Assembly: GCA_026391945.1 (NCBI GenBank)
Contig: JAPLDA010000023.1
Location: 39,740 to 103,739, forward strand
DNA: 64,000 nt
Direction: 5' to 3'
Source of the DNA: Bacteroidota bacterium
GTDB taxonomy: Bacteria; Bacteroidota; Bacteroidia; AKYH767-A; 2013-40CM-41-45
The translations under genes were made by a program, and so were the position numbers. Shown piece by piece: positions 9,261-18,370 of this stretch. The notes beneath the pieces are model-generated. The model did no database searches and had not been told where the DNA came from. It was given only the letters and a program-made list of their open reading frames with translations. The first letter of the stretch is position 1. Every line of letters begins with the position of its first letter.

Positions 9261-10274
9261 ATGCTTTCAATAGTAAGGGATAAGAGTGAAATAAAGAAAT
9301 ACCATGAGGCACTGGGAAGGCTTATGCGCGTACACAGTACAGGAAAACCCAAACCTCTTAAAGCACAAACACGAGGTGGACAATTACTTGTAAGTGCTTA
9401 CCATAACAATCAGAACAACTATTGGTGGTCAAATTCTCTCACTAACAGACACCACAAGTTCAAAAATCTAATAGGACTTGATCCTGATTTTAGCGGCACT
9501 AATCAAATTCTAATTCAAATCAACTATCAAAAGGCGTTCACGAATTTTAGGGAGGCGGCTTTGTGGGCAAGTGATTTACAAGGAAATGTATATTTACTTC
9601 ATAGCGGTCGAATGGGTGGTGGTGTTAGTGGGATCAATGTTGAAAATATTGATAAGCTTTATTCTGGTTCCAGAAGCTGGGTTTCATTTAACAGTGAAGA
9701 ATATGAATACTATACAGTATGTCAATTAAATTCTTCAAGAGCCTATTCACAAATATTATCATTCATCAAACAAATTATTTCTATCAAGGCTGTATTGAAG
9801 GGCGGCGAAAATTCGCATTCCTTGATTCCTTTAGTTGATCGAGGAGTACTAAAAAACTACAGTCCGGAATTTTGGGGTAAGAGAAAAGCGTACTATTGTA
9901 AAGCTCGTATTGAATCTGACAGCGATCATGGATTAATAGTAGATTGTCTGAAAAAGGAGTTAGAAAGCAGAATGAGATTCAAAGGCTGTTTACGTAAAAA
10001 CAAATACATTGATTTAGGTATCGTTCAAAAAAAGCAAGCAAAGTACATTTTTGAAGTAAAGACTTCGATAAACATGCAGGCGATTTATGCTGCAATTGGT
10101 CAGCTGATGCTTCATTCTCATTCTACTAAAAACAATCCTGATAAATATATTGTATTACCCGATCAATTGAATACTTCAATAGAACAAGACATTGCCGCTT
10201 TGGGGATCAATACATTGAGATACAAGTGGAAGAATGAAAAAGCAATCTTTACAAATATTAAAAACCATTTCTAA
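9261..10274 (+). CDS. Hypothetical protein with PD-(D/E)XK nuclease-like C-terminus, inserted in the type I R-M operon
   Basis: C-term YIDLGIVQKKQAKYIFEVKTSINMQAIYAAIGQLMLH fits D-x(n)-EVK plus a GQL helix; 2-nt gap from hsdR and 1-nt overlap with hsdMS. Confidence 0.55.
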   Translation: MLSIVRDKSEIKKYHEALGRLMRVHSTGKPKPLKAQTRGGQLLVSAYHNNQNNYWWSNSLTNRHHKFKNLIGLDPDFSGTNQILIQINYQKAFTNFREAALWASDLQGNVYLLHSGRMGGGVSGINVENIDKLYSGSRSWVSFNSEEYEYYTVCQLNSSRAYSQILSFIKQIISIKAVLKGGENSHSLIPLVDRGVLKNYSPEFWGKRKAYYCKARIESDSDHGLIVDCLKKELESRMRFKGCLRKNKYIDLGIVQKKQAKYIFEVKTSINMQAIYAAIGQLMLHSHSTKNNPDKYIVLPDQLNTSIEQDIAALGINTLRYKWKNEKAIFTNIKNHF

Positions 10275-12757
10275 TGCTTGACAATGAAACCAAAAAAAGA
10301 ATTGATACAGCCCGTGATATTTTAGTGGGTAAAGTTCCCGATCCCAAAAGTCAGGTGGAGCAAATTACAATTGCTCTTATTTACAAGTTCATGGATGATA
10401 TGGACAAGGAGGCTGTTTCGTTTGGGGGGAAGGCAACATTCTTCACAAAAGAATTCAAGAAATATAGTTGGACAAACATCTTTGATACCAAAGTTGGAGG
10501 ACATGAAATGCTCACACTTTATGGTGAAGCAATTGTAAAACTGAATCTGAATCCAAACATACCGCAACTATTTCGTGACATTTTCAAAAATGCTTATTTG
10601 CCATATCGTGACCCTGAAACATTGAAGTTGTTTCTGAAAACAATCAATGAATTCCGTTACGACCACAGTGAAATGTTAGGCGATGCTTTTGAGTATTTGC
10701 TTTCTGTGTTGGGGTCACAAGGCGATGCAGGGCAATTCCGAACACCAAGGCATATCATTGATTTCATTGTAGAGGTATTACAGCCCCAAAAGAATGAAAC
10801 CATCCTTGACCCTGCATGTGGTACAGCGGGATTCCTGATTTCTTCTTACAAACACATTCTGCAAAACAACACCAAGAAGAACAAAGGTGATTTGCTGACA
10901 CCAGATGACCGCAAGAAGATGATGCAGAACTTTGTTGGCTATGATATTTCGCCAGACATGGTGCGTTTGAGTTTGGTGAATCTGTACCTGCATGGCTTCA
11001 CTACACCGAGCATCTACGAATATGATACACTAACAAGTGAAGACAGATGGAGTGAGTATTATGACATAATCTTGGCAAACCCTCCTTTCATGACACCAAA
11101 GGGGGGAATCAAACCACACAAAAAGTTTACGATACAGGCAAACCGGAGTGAAGTATTGTTTGTGGATTACATTGCCGAACACATACACCCAAGCAAAGGC
11201 AGGGCAGGAATTATTGTACCGGAAGGGATCATCTTCCAAAGCGCAACCGCTTACAAAGCATTGCGGAAAATGTTGGTAGATAAAAACATGTTGTATGCAG
11301 TAGTGAGTTTACCAGCGGGTATTTTCAACCCATACAGTGGTGTGAAGACAAGTATTCTTTTGCTTGACAAAACCCTTGCAAAGAAAACAGACAACATTCT
11401 CTTTGTGAAAATCGAAAGTGATGGTTTTGATTTAGGGGCACAGCGCAAAGCAATTGCCCAAAATGATTTGACCGCTTGCTTATACCTATTGCAGCAATAC
11501 AAGCAATCCTTACAAGACAACACAGCCTTTGAAAGCGACAACAAAAATGTTTTCTTAATTGAGAAGAAGGTTATTGGGGCAAAGGACGATTACAACTTAT
11601 CCATTGACAGATACAGGGCCAATGAGATTGTGAATAGGGAAAATGAAATGGTTAGGTTGGATGAAATATTTTCTGAAATCAGAAATGGGAAAAATGTTGA
11701 ACAGTTTGATGAAGTTGGAAAATACAGAGTAACAAGAATTCAAACCATTGCAGATGGAACGGTTAATCTTGAGAAAACCAAATGGACAAATGATGAAGTG
11801 AAAGAAGATGATTTTATGCAAGAGGGGGATATTCTTCTTAGCCATATCAACAGCATTGAGCATTTAGGCAAGTCGGCAATTTTTAAAAATCACTCTGAAA
11901 AAGTTGTTCATGGAATTAACCTCATTCGTTTCAGACCTGATAAAGAAAAAGTAATTCCCGCTTTTATTGCAAGTGTTTTCAAGTCAGAAATATTTATTTC
12001 AACTACCCGGCAGTTTGCACAGAAAGCAGTTAATCAAGCAAGCATTAAGACAACAGATTTAAAGGCCATTGAAATTCCTTTACCTTCTTTAGAAATCCAA
12101 CAACAAATCGTAAGCAAAATAGAATCCTTTCAAAAGATAATTGACGGAGCAAAACAGATTGTGGAAAATTACAAACCACAAATTGATGTTGACCCAAGTT
12201 GGGAAATTGTAAAATTGGGAGATTCAATTACACTGCAAAGAGGATATGATTTACCGAAACAAGATTGGGTTGAAGGAAAATTTCCGATTATTGGTTCAAA
12301 TGGAATTATTGGATTTCACAATTCTTTCAAAGAAAAAGGGCCGGGTGTTGTAACAGGGAGAAGTGGAACTATTGGCAAAGTTCATTTTATTGATTACGAT
12401 TTCTATTGGCCACACAACACCTCTCTTTTTGTGAAAGATTTCAAAGGAAACAACCGGAAGTTTATCAAATATCTGCTTGAGTCTGTTGACTTGAAATCAT
12501 TAGGGGAGAGAACGGCGGCCGTTCCTTCTCTGGATAGAAAAAATGCACACGAAATTTCAATTTCCCTTCCACCAATCAGCGTTCAACAAACAATTGTAAA
12601 CCGAATTGATGAAGAACAGGGATTGGTAAATTCAAACAAGAGGCTTATTGAAATCTTTGAGCAAAAAATCAAAAATGAAATAAATAAGTTATGGCAGGCG
12701 GCACCAAAGGAATATGCAACGCCAGAGGAAAAACTTTCAATAGCAGCAGAGGAATGA
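10274..12757 (+). CDS. hsdM: Type I R-M HsdM-HsdS fusion (N6-adenine methyltransferase plus two-TRD specificity region)
   Basis: MTase motifs LDPACGTAGFLISSYK and ILANPPF; C-terminal half holds two TRD-like segments, each followed by a coiled region (IPLPSLEIQQQIVSKIE, ISLPPISVQQTIVNRIDEE). Confidence 0.92.
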   Translation: MLDNETKKRIDTARDILVGKVPDPKSQVEQITIALIYKFMDDMDKEAVSFGGKATFFTKEFKKYSWTNIFDTKVGGHEMLTLYGEAIVKLNLNPNIPQLFRDIFKNAYLPYRDPETLKLFLKTINEFRYDHSEMLGDAFEYLLSVLGSQGDAGQFRTPRHIIDFIVEVLQPQKNETILDPACGTAGFLISSYKHILQNNTKKNKGDLLTPDDRKKMMQNFVGYDISPDMVRLSLVNLYLHGFTTPSIYEYDTLTSEDRWSEYYDIILANPPFMTPKGGIKPHKKFTIQANRSEVLFVDYIAEHIHPSKGRAGIIVPEGIIFQSATAYKALRKMLVDKNMLYAVVSLPAGIFNPYSGVKTSILLLDKTLAKKTDNILFVKIESDGFDLGAQRKAIAQNDLTACLYLLQQYKQSLQDNTAFESDNKNVFLIEKKVIGAKDDYNLSIDRYRANEIVNRENEMVRLDEIFSEIRNGKNVEQFDEVGKYRVTRIQTIADGTVNLEKTKWTNDEVKEDDFMQEGDILLSHINSIEHLGKSAIFKNHSEKVVHGINLIRFRPDKEKVIPAFIASVFKSEIFISTTRQFAQKAVNQASIKTTDLKAIEIPLPSLEIQQQIVSKIESFQKIIDGAKQIVENYKPQIDVDPSWEIVKLGDSITLQRGYDLPKQDWVEGKFPIIGSNGIIGFHNSFKEKGPGVVTGRSGTIGKVHFIDYDFYWPHNTSLFVKDFKGNNRKFIKYLLESVDLKSLGERTAAVPSLDRKNAHEISISLPPISVQQTIVNRIDEEQGLVNSNKRLIEIFEQKIKNEINKLWQAAPKEYATPEEKLSIAAEE

Positions 12758-15021
12758 TAACCAAAGTAAATAAGATAAAGGATTTTGGGATCTTCAAGAA
12801 TTTCACTTGGGATGTTTCAATCAATCCGTTTAAAAAACGGAATCTGATTTACGGTTGGAATTATTCAGGCAAAACAACATTCTCCAAACTGTTCAACAAT
12901 CTTGACAAGAAACAAAAGATTCATTTTCCATCTTCGGAATACACTTTTGAAATTGAACGCAACACAGAAACATACACACAGGAACAGTTAGCTAACTTTC
13001 CATATTTAGTTAAGGTTTTCAATACTTACTATGTGAAAAGTGTTTTTTCGTGGGATAAAGAAAACCGTGAAGAATTTGAACCGATACTTTTTTTCTTAGG
13101 ATATGAAGCAGGAAACATTCAACCCAAAATTGATTCACTTATTAAGAGATGGAATCCGAAAATAGAAGCAATAAAGAAAAAAAAAGAAGCGATTGTTTCT
13201 GCATTCTCTGATTATGCAAAGGAGAATGGAAAGTTTTCAAAGCAAGCAACAGAAATCAGAAAGTATTTGAACGAGCAACTCAAAAGCAATGAGTTCAACA
13301 AAAGTCATTTCATTGCTTTGGTAGCAGAAGTAAAAACGGATTTAGTCAAACATACTTTAGCCCCTGATAAAGTCACAGGGGTAAAACAACAAGCACTTGC
13401 AACAAATGATTTCCTTGAGCAAGATGATAACTTTGTTTTATCAGAAGCACTAACAACAATCGGAAAAAAAGTAAAAGATGTTTTAGAAGATTCGGCACCA
13501 AGGTCAATTCCATTTCCCGAATTCGATGCTGACGAAAATCTTTTCAACTGGGTTCAAACAGGACTTTACTTACACAAAGATTCTACGAAGTGCAAGTTTT
13601 GCGACAACAATTTAAAAGAGGAAAGAATAAAGTCTTTGAATCAATACTATTCCGAAAAACTTCAAGAAATACAAACTGCAATTCAGAAAATTAGAGAATT
13701 AATTGCAGCAGACGTATTGGGATTGAATTTTGAATTTCAACACGAAAGTAAATTAGCACGACACCTTAGAGATAAATACAAACAAGCAGTTAAGGAATAT
13801 GGAGAACTGAAACAGGAATACAAAAACGAACTTGAAATTTTTACTGCTGACTTAAAGAGAAAAGAAAGCAATTACTTCAATTCAATAACGGCAACGGCAT
13901 ATCAAACTGTTTCTGTAAACACAAAACTACAAAAAGTAATTGCAGTAATTGGAGAACACAATTTGTTTGTCTCAAAGTTTGAAGAAAAAAAGAAGGGGGC
14001 AATTGCTTTAATACTTCGTCATTATGTTGCTGAATATTTGGCGGCAGAAAATTACCTCACACAGGAAAAGGAAAATGAAACTGCCTCTGATTTGGTTAAC
14101 CGTTGTCAAACGAAACTTGAAGAGAACAATGATGGGATAGCACGGCTTGAGGGCCTGTTGAAGAATACAGTTAAAGGACAGGAAGAATTAAATATCTACT
14201 TGAAAATATTTTTGAACCGAGAGGATATTCAAATTGCAATTGAGAAAGACAAGTTTGTTTTAACGAGAGGGGCAAACCCTGCAAGCAATTTAAGCGAAGG
14301 AGAAAAGACAGCAATTGCTTTTGCTTATTTCCTTACTGAATTAAAATCGTTGAAGAAGGAAGGAAAATTGAAAACCACAATCATTTTCTTTGATGACCCA
14401 ATTTCAAGTTTGGATAGCAATCATATTTTTCAAGTACGTTCACTCATTCAGCACTTCTTCAAAGACAAAGGCGATTACTTACAACTTTTTATTTCTACTC
14501 ACAATTTTGAATTCTTTTCTGTTTTGCTTGACAGCAACTTATTTAAGAATGTGAATAGAGCAACCACAAAAGCAGAAGATTGTCCGTTCTATCTTATCAA
14601 TAGAACAATGGCAGACAGTTCTACTATATGTAATTTGCCGAGAACATTAAGAAGTCATAAATCAGAGTATGCTCACATCTTTGCCATACTGAAAGAGTAT
14701 AATGATTCAGCAACCAAAGAAACATTCCAATTCAAAATTCTTTTGCCAAATACACTTAGAAGATTTTTGGAACTCTACACTTTGTTTAAATATCCAAAAG
14801 GGTTTTGTGAGGTTGATGATAGAATGAAAATGGTTTTCTCACCTGATGAAGAAGTATTTCACAACACGAAATTGTATCATTGGTTTTCACATCAAAACCA
14901 ATTTGAAAAAGTTGCACAACATGACGGGAAAATATTTTTGATTGATGAAGCAATTAGTGAAGTGTTACAACACATTGAGGAAAAAGATGAAATGCATTGG
15001 AAAGGATTAACAGAGCTTTGA
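12754..15021 (+). CDS. RloC/PrrC-like (AAA_13) ABC-type ATPase, putative anticodon nuclease
   Basis: Walker A YGWNYSGKTTFSK; signature NLSEGEKTAIAFA; Walker B TTIIFFDDPISSLDS; CKFC zinc-hook-like motif in coiled coil; ATGA overlap with the HsdMS stop, so the start is 12754 rather than 12691. Confidence 0.78.
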   Translation: MITKVNKIKDFGIFKNFTWDVSINPFKKRNLIYGWNYSGKTTFSKLFNNLDKKQKIHFPSSEYTFEIERNTETYTQEQLANFPYLVKVFNTYYVKSVFSWDKENREEFEPILFFLGYEAGNIQPKIDSLIKRWNPKIEAIKKKKEAIVSAFSDYAKENGKFSKQATEIRKYLNEQLKSNEFNKSHFIALVAEVKTDLVKHTLAPDKVTGVKQQALATNDFLEQDDNFVLSEALTTIGKKVKDVLEDSAPRSIPFPEFDADENLFNWVQTGLYLHKDSTKCKFCDNNLKEERIKSLNQYYSEKLQEIQTAIQKIRELIAADVLGLNFEFQHESKLARHLRDKYKQAVKEYGELKQEYKNELEIFTADLKRKESNYFNSITATAYQTVSVNTKLQKVIAVIGEHNLFVSKFEEKKKGAIALILRHYVAEYLAAENYLTQEKENETASDLVNRCQTKLEENNDGIARLEGLLKNTVKGQEELNIYLKIFLNREDIQIAIEKDKFVLTRGANPASNLSEGEKTAIAFAYFLTELKSLKKEGKLKTTIIFFDDPISSLDSNHIFQVRSLIQHFFKDKGDYLQLFISTHNFEFFSVLLDSNLFKNVNRATTKAEDCPFYLINRTMADSSTICNLPRTLRSHKSEYAHIFAILKEYNDSATKETFQFKILLPNTLRRFLELYTLFKYPKGFCEVDDRMKMVFSPDEEVFHNTKLYHWFSHQNQFEKVAQHDGKIFLIDEAISEVLQHIEEKDEMHWKGLTEL

Positions 15022-15196
15022 ACGACTAATTAACATAGCATAGAACCAACTTTCAGTTTCGGTTTTTGAGAAACTACTAAATATTTTCAAACCGTGAGAA
15101 ATATTCAACACTTTTAAGATGAAATTGTGTTACAGCTCTAAATTTCAGCAATTGTTTGGTGACAATACGATCCTAACTCAAACCAACTAACATAAA

Positions 15197-17707
15197 ATGA
15201 ACATTGATACAGATTTCAAATTGGACGACTTGACATTGGTCAAATACCTAAAAAGTATTGACAGTCCCTTCCTTCCAAAAATTCAAGAAGTTTACGAGCA
15301 GGTGAAAGATATTTTGAATAGTCGGGTGCAGCATGTTTTCCCAAAATTTACACTTCATAACACAGGGCACTCTTTCAGAATCATGGAGTATATGAGCAAG
15401 TTGGTTAGTGATTATACCAAACTAAACGAACTTGAAATAACGCTAATGATTTACGCTGCACTTCTACATGACATCGGAATGGCGGTGGGTGAAGAAGATA
15501 TTAACTCTATCAAGTCCGATTCATTTCCTTTTTGCGATGTTAAATTTGCCGCAATGTTAAAGATCGTGGGCAATGACGAAAATTTAGCACTACAGGAGTA
15601 TGTAAGACGAATACATGCTTCTTTATCTGGTAAGTACATTCGTGAAAATCTAAAAGATAAATTAGTGATTCCTAAATTAACAACGCTTGACTTTACAAAG
15701 GAGCTGGCGTTGATCTGTGAGAGCCATACAGAAGATTATGACTGGATTAAGGCCAACCTACGGACAAATGAAGTTAGGGGGGACTATTCTTTCAATCCAC
15801 AGTTCATTGCTTCTGTTTTGCGTTTGGCAGATATTCTCGACATTGATGGGAACAGGACTCCTTATAATCTTTACAAATTGATTTCGCCCAAAGGAACAAG
15901 TGACGAAGAATGGAAACAACATTTTGTAATTTCCAATAATGATAAAATAATCATCAACCAAAAAACACAGCAAAAAAAAATTGTCTTTCATGGTAAGGCT
16001 ACGAATGCAAGTATACATCGAAAACTCCTTGTCTATATTGGTTGGGTAAAAAATGAGCTAACGAATGCTACGGCATTAGTTAATGGTATGGCCGCTCAAT
16101 ATAGTTTGGTTTATGACACGAATCCAGTCGTGAACATTCAAACTGAGGGCTACACCTTTTCTGATTACAAAATGACATTGGAGTTTAGGGCAATTAGTTC
16201 TTTGCTTATGGGAGAAAAGATATATGGCAGTAAATCCTTAGGGCTTAGAGAGCTTATTCAAAATTCAATCGACTCTTGTAGAATAAGGCAAGAAACAGAA
16301 GCGCTTAAACTTGAGTTCGGACAAGATGCATATCAACCTAAAATCAAAGTGATTTTAGACAAAGAAAAAAATCAAGCAATAATTAAGGACAATGGAACCG
16401 GAATGTCAATGGACATTATCAAAAAACACTTCTTAAACATTGGCGTTTCTTATTACAACTCTACTGACTTTTTACTTAAAGATTTTGAATACAAACCAAT
16501 AGGAAATTTTGGTATTGGCTTTCTTTCTTGCTTTATGCTTTCTGACGAGGTGAAGGTTGTGACTAGACATTACAAGTCCAAGAATAAATACCTAATAGAA
16601 CTTGAAAAGGGGAATGAGTGGACATCACTTACGGAATCGGAAGATGTAGTCTTTGATGGCACGGAGGTGGTTTTAAACTATTCGAATTTTATTGCTGTTT
16701 TTGAAAACAGCCCACAAAAAGTAAATGAGTTTTTAAATAAATATTTTCTCACCGATGGAATAGACTTTGAATTGATTGACAAATCTCCCAAACAGATTTC
16801 AAAAATTAGCAATCTAATTAATTTATCAACCCCTCCCGAAAAAGGTGTAATCAAAATTGAGTTTCGGGATTATCTAAAAGATATCGAAGGATACGCTTTA
16901 ATAAAGAACAAAAACAACTTCATCAAAAAATTCGAGGAAATTGATTTTACTGGAACATTATATAAATATAATGACGAAGAAGGATTCTTAGAGGTAACAG
17001 ATTTTTCATGCCTCCAAATTGATGATTATATTAACGGAAATGAAATCACATACCTAACAATTCCCTTAGTAACCTTAGATAAAGAAGATGAATTTCTCAG
17101 TGGAATGAAATTTACAGATGACGATGTAAATCAGGTAATAGAAAAAATGGATAGAGATCTTTCCTGGATTTCCATCATAGTTCCAAAGCAATACCAAGAA
17201 TCTTTGTCTGATGAAACAATAGATGAAAGGAATTTTGTTTTTGATAAGCTGGGGTTTGATGATTTAGCGGAGATTGGCCATTCCCCTTCCTGTAAAACAA
17301 AATCTTTTGTAAAGACAATCACACTATTTGAGGGCCGAAAAAACGATTTGTATTTGCCATTTGATAAAACCGACATAGATGTTGGGCTCTGGTATTACAA
17401 TAGTAAAAAACGAAAGGAGCTTTTCATGAGAAGTGTATTGATTCAGGACTTTAGATTCAACATTGCAATTTCTGCATCTATTTTTGAAATAAACACAATA
17501 GTTGCTAACATCAATTCGAGAAAACTCATTCCTGATGTGTCCAGAAATAATGTTGACATAAAAGCAAGGGAAGTAATCAATTACTCGATAGGAAAGGCCA
17601 TTCATATTGGTGCATGTGACGTTCTTAGTTTAGGGTTAGATGAAAAGACAACCTTGAAAAATTTCATAGATACATTTTATGGGCAAAAGAGTGAATATGA
17701 AAAGTAA
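15197..17707 (+). CDS. HD-domain plus GHKL (Hsp90-like) ATPase protein
   Basis: HD: LHNTGHSFRIMEYM...ALLHDIGMAV...CESHTEDY...LRLADILDIDG. GHKL: LRELIQNSIDSCR, IIKDNGTGMS, PIGNFGIGFLSCF. Confidence 0.85.
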   Translation: MNIDTDFKLDDLTLVKYLKSIDSPFLPKIQEVYEQVKDILNSRVQHVFPKFTLHNTGHSFRIMEYMSKLVSDYTKLNELEITLMIYAALLHDIGMAVGEEDINSIKSDSFPFCDVKFAAMLKIVGNDENLALQEYVRRIHASLSGKYIRENLKDKLVIPKLTTLDFTKELALICESHTEDYDWIKANLRTNEVRGDYSFNPQFIASVLRLADILDIDGNRTPYNLYKLISPKGTSDEEWKQHFVISNNDKIIINQKTQQKKIVFHGKATNASIHRKLLVYIGWVKNELTNATALVNGMAAQYSLVYDTNPVVNIQTEGYTFSDYKMTLEFRAISSLLMGEKIYGSKSLGLRELIQNSIDSCRIRQETEALKLEFGQDAYQPKIKVILDKEKNQAIIKDNGTGMSMDIIKKHFLNIGVSYYNSTDFLLKDFEYKPIGNFGIGFLSCFMLSDEVKVVTRHYKSKNKYLIELEKGNEWTSLTESEDVVFDGTEVVLNYSNFIAVFENSPQKVNEFLNKYFLTDGIDFELIDKSPKQISKISNLINLSTPPEKGVIKIEFRDYLKDIEGYALIKNKNNFIKKFEEIDFTGTLYKYNDEEGFLEVTDFSCLQIDDYINGNEITYLTIPLVTLDKEDEFLSGMKFTDDDVNQVIEKMDRDLSWISIIVPKQYQESLSDETIDERNFVFDKLGFDDLAEIGHSPSCKTKSFVKTITLFEGRKNDLYLPFDKTDIDVGLWYYNSKKRKELFMRSVLIQDFRFNIAISASIFEINTIVANINSRKLIPDVSRNNVDIKAREVINYSIGKAIHIGACDVLSLGLDEKTTLKNFIDTFYGQKSEYEK

Positions 17708-17740
17708 GCTTTTCGCACCTTTTGTTTTTATAACACATTA

Positions 17741-18370
17741 ATGATACCTCGACGCATTATATCATTTATCGGCAGACGGCTTTATCAACAACAATATTTT
17801 GTATTGAAGGAAAGACTGCAGGAGGTGTACATAAAAATGCAATCCCAACAGCTGATAAAAAATAACGGCATGCTTGAAATGTTGCTAATTTCAGGTGAAG
17901 ACCATAGATTTAAGTACCGCTTCGGTTTTGATGTTATTGCCATTATAAGGGCACTAAAAAACAGGGTGATCCATAACAGGGTCGAAGGAGCAAGCACAAT
18001 TGAGCAACAGCTCGTTCGAGTTCTTACAAGTGACTTCAATAAAACACTTAAAAGAAAGATAAAAGAAATTTTTCTGTCTACCGTTTTGTGCGAATTAGTC
18101 CCCCGAAAAGACATTCCAACGATTTATCTTTATGTTGCTTACTATGGGACGGGAATGCGTGGCCTTGAACAAGTTTTTAAAAAATTCGGCATTACTAAAT
18201 CACAAACAATTTCAAATGAAATGTGTGCTGAAATAATAGCAAGAATAAAATATCCAGAACCCCAAAAAAGAAATGAAAAAAGATTAAGGCAAATAGAAAT
18301 GCGCAAAAAACATCTTTTGGCCTTGTACAATAAACACAGATTATATAAAAAATTTAAAATCTATGATTAA
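17741..18370 (+). CDS. Stand-alone GT51 peptidoglycan glycosyltransferase-like (transglycosylase) domain protein
   Basis: GEDHRFKYRFGFD (motif 1), EGASTIEQQLVR (motif 2, cf. GxSTITQQLxKN), LKRKIKEIFL (motif 3 RKxxE-like), IYLYVAYYGTGMRG (motif 4-like). Confidence 0.82.
   Translation: MIPRRIISFIGRRLYQQQYFVLKERLQEVYIKMQSQQLIKNNGMLEMLLISGEDHRFKYRFGFDVIAIIRALKNRVIHNRVEGASTIEQQLVRVLTSDFNKTLKRKIKEIFLSTVLCELVPRKDIPTIYLYVAYYGTGMRGLEQVFKKFGITKSQTISNEMCAEIIARIKYPEPQKRNEKRLRQIEMRKKHLLALYNKHRLYKKFKIYD

Noticed and set aside
12691-12753. Upstream start for the RloC-like ORF
   Set aside because: The ATGA overlap at 12754 with the HsdMS stop is a more natural start; the extra 21 aa overlap the HsdMS coding end.
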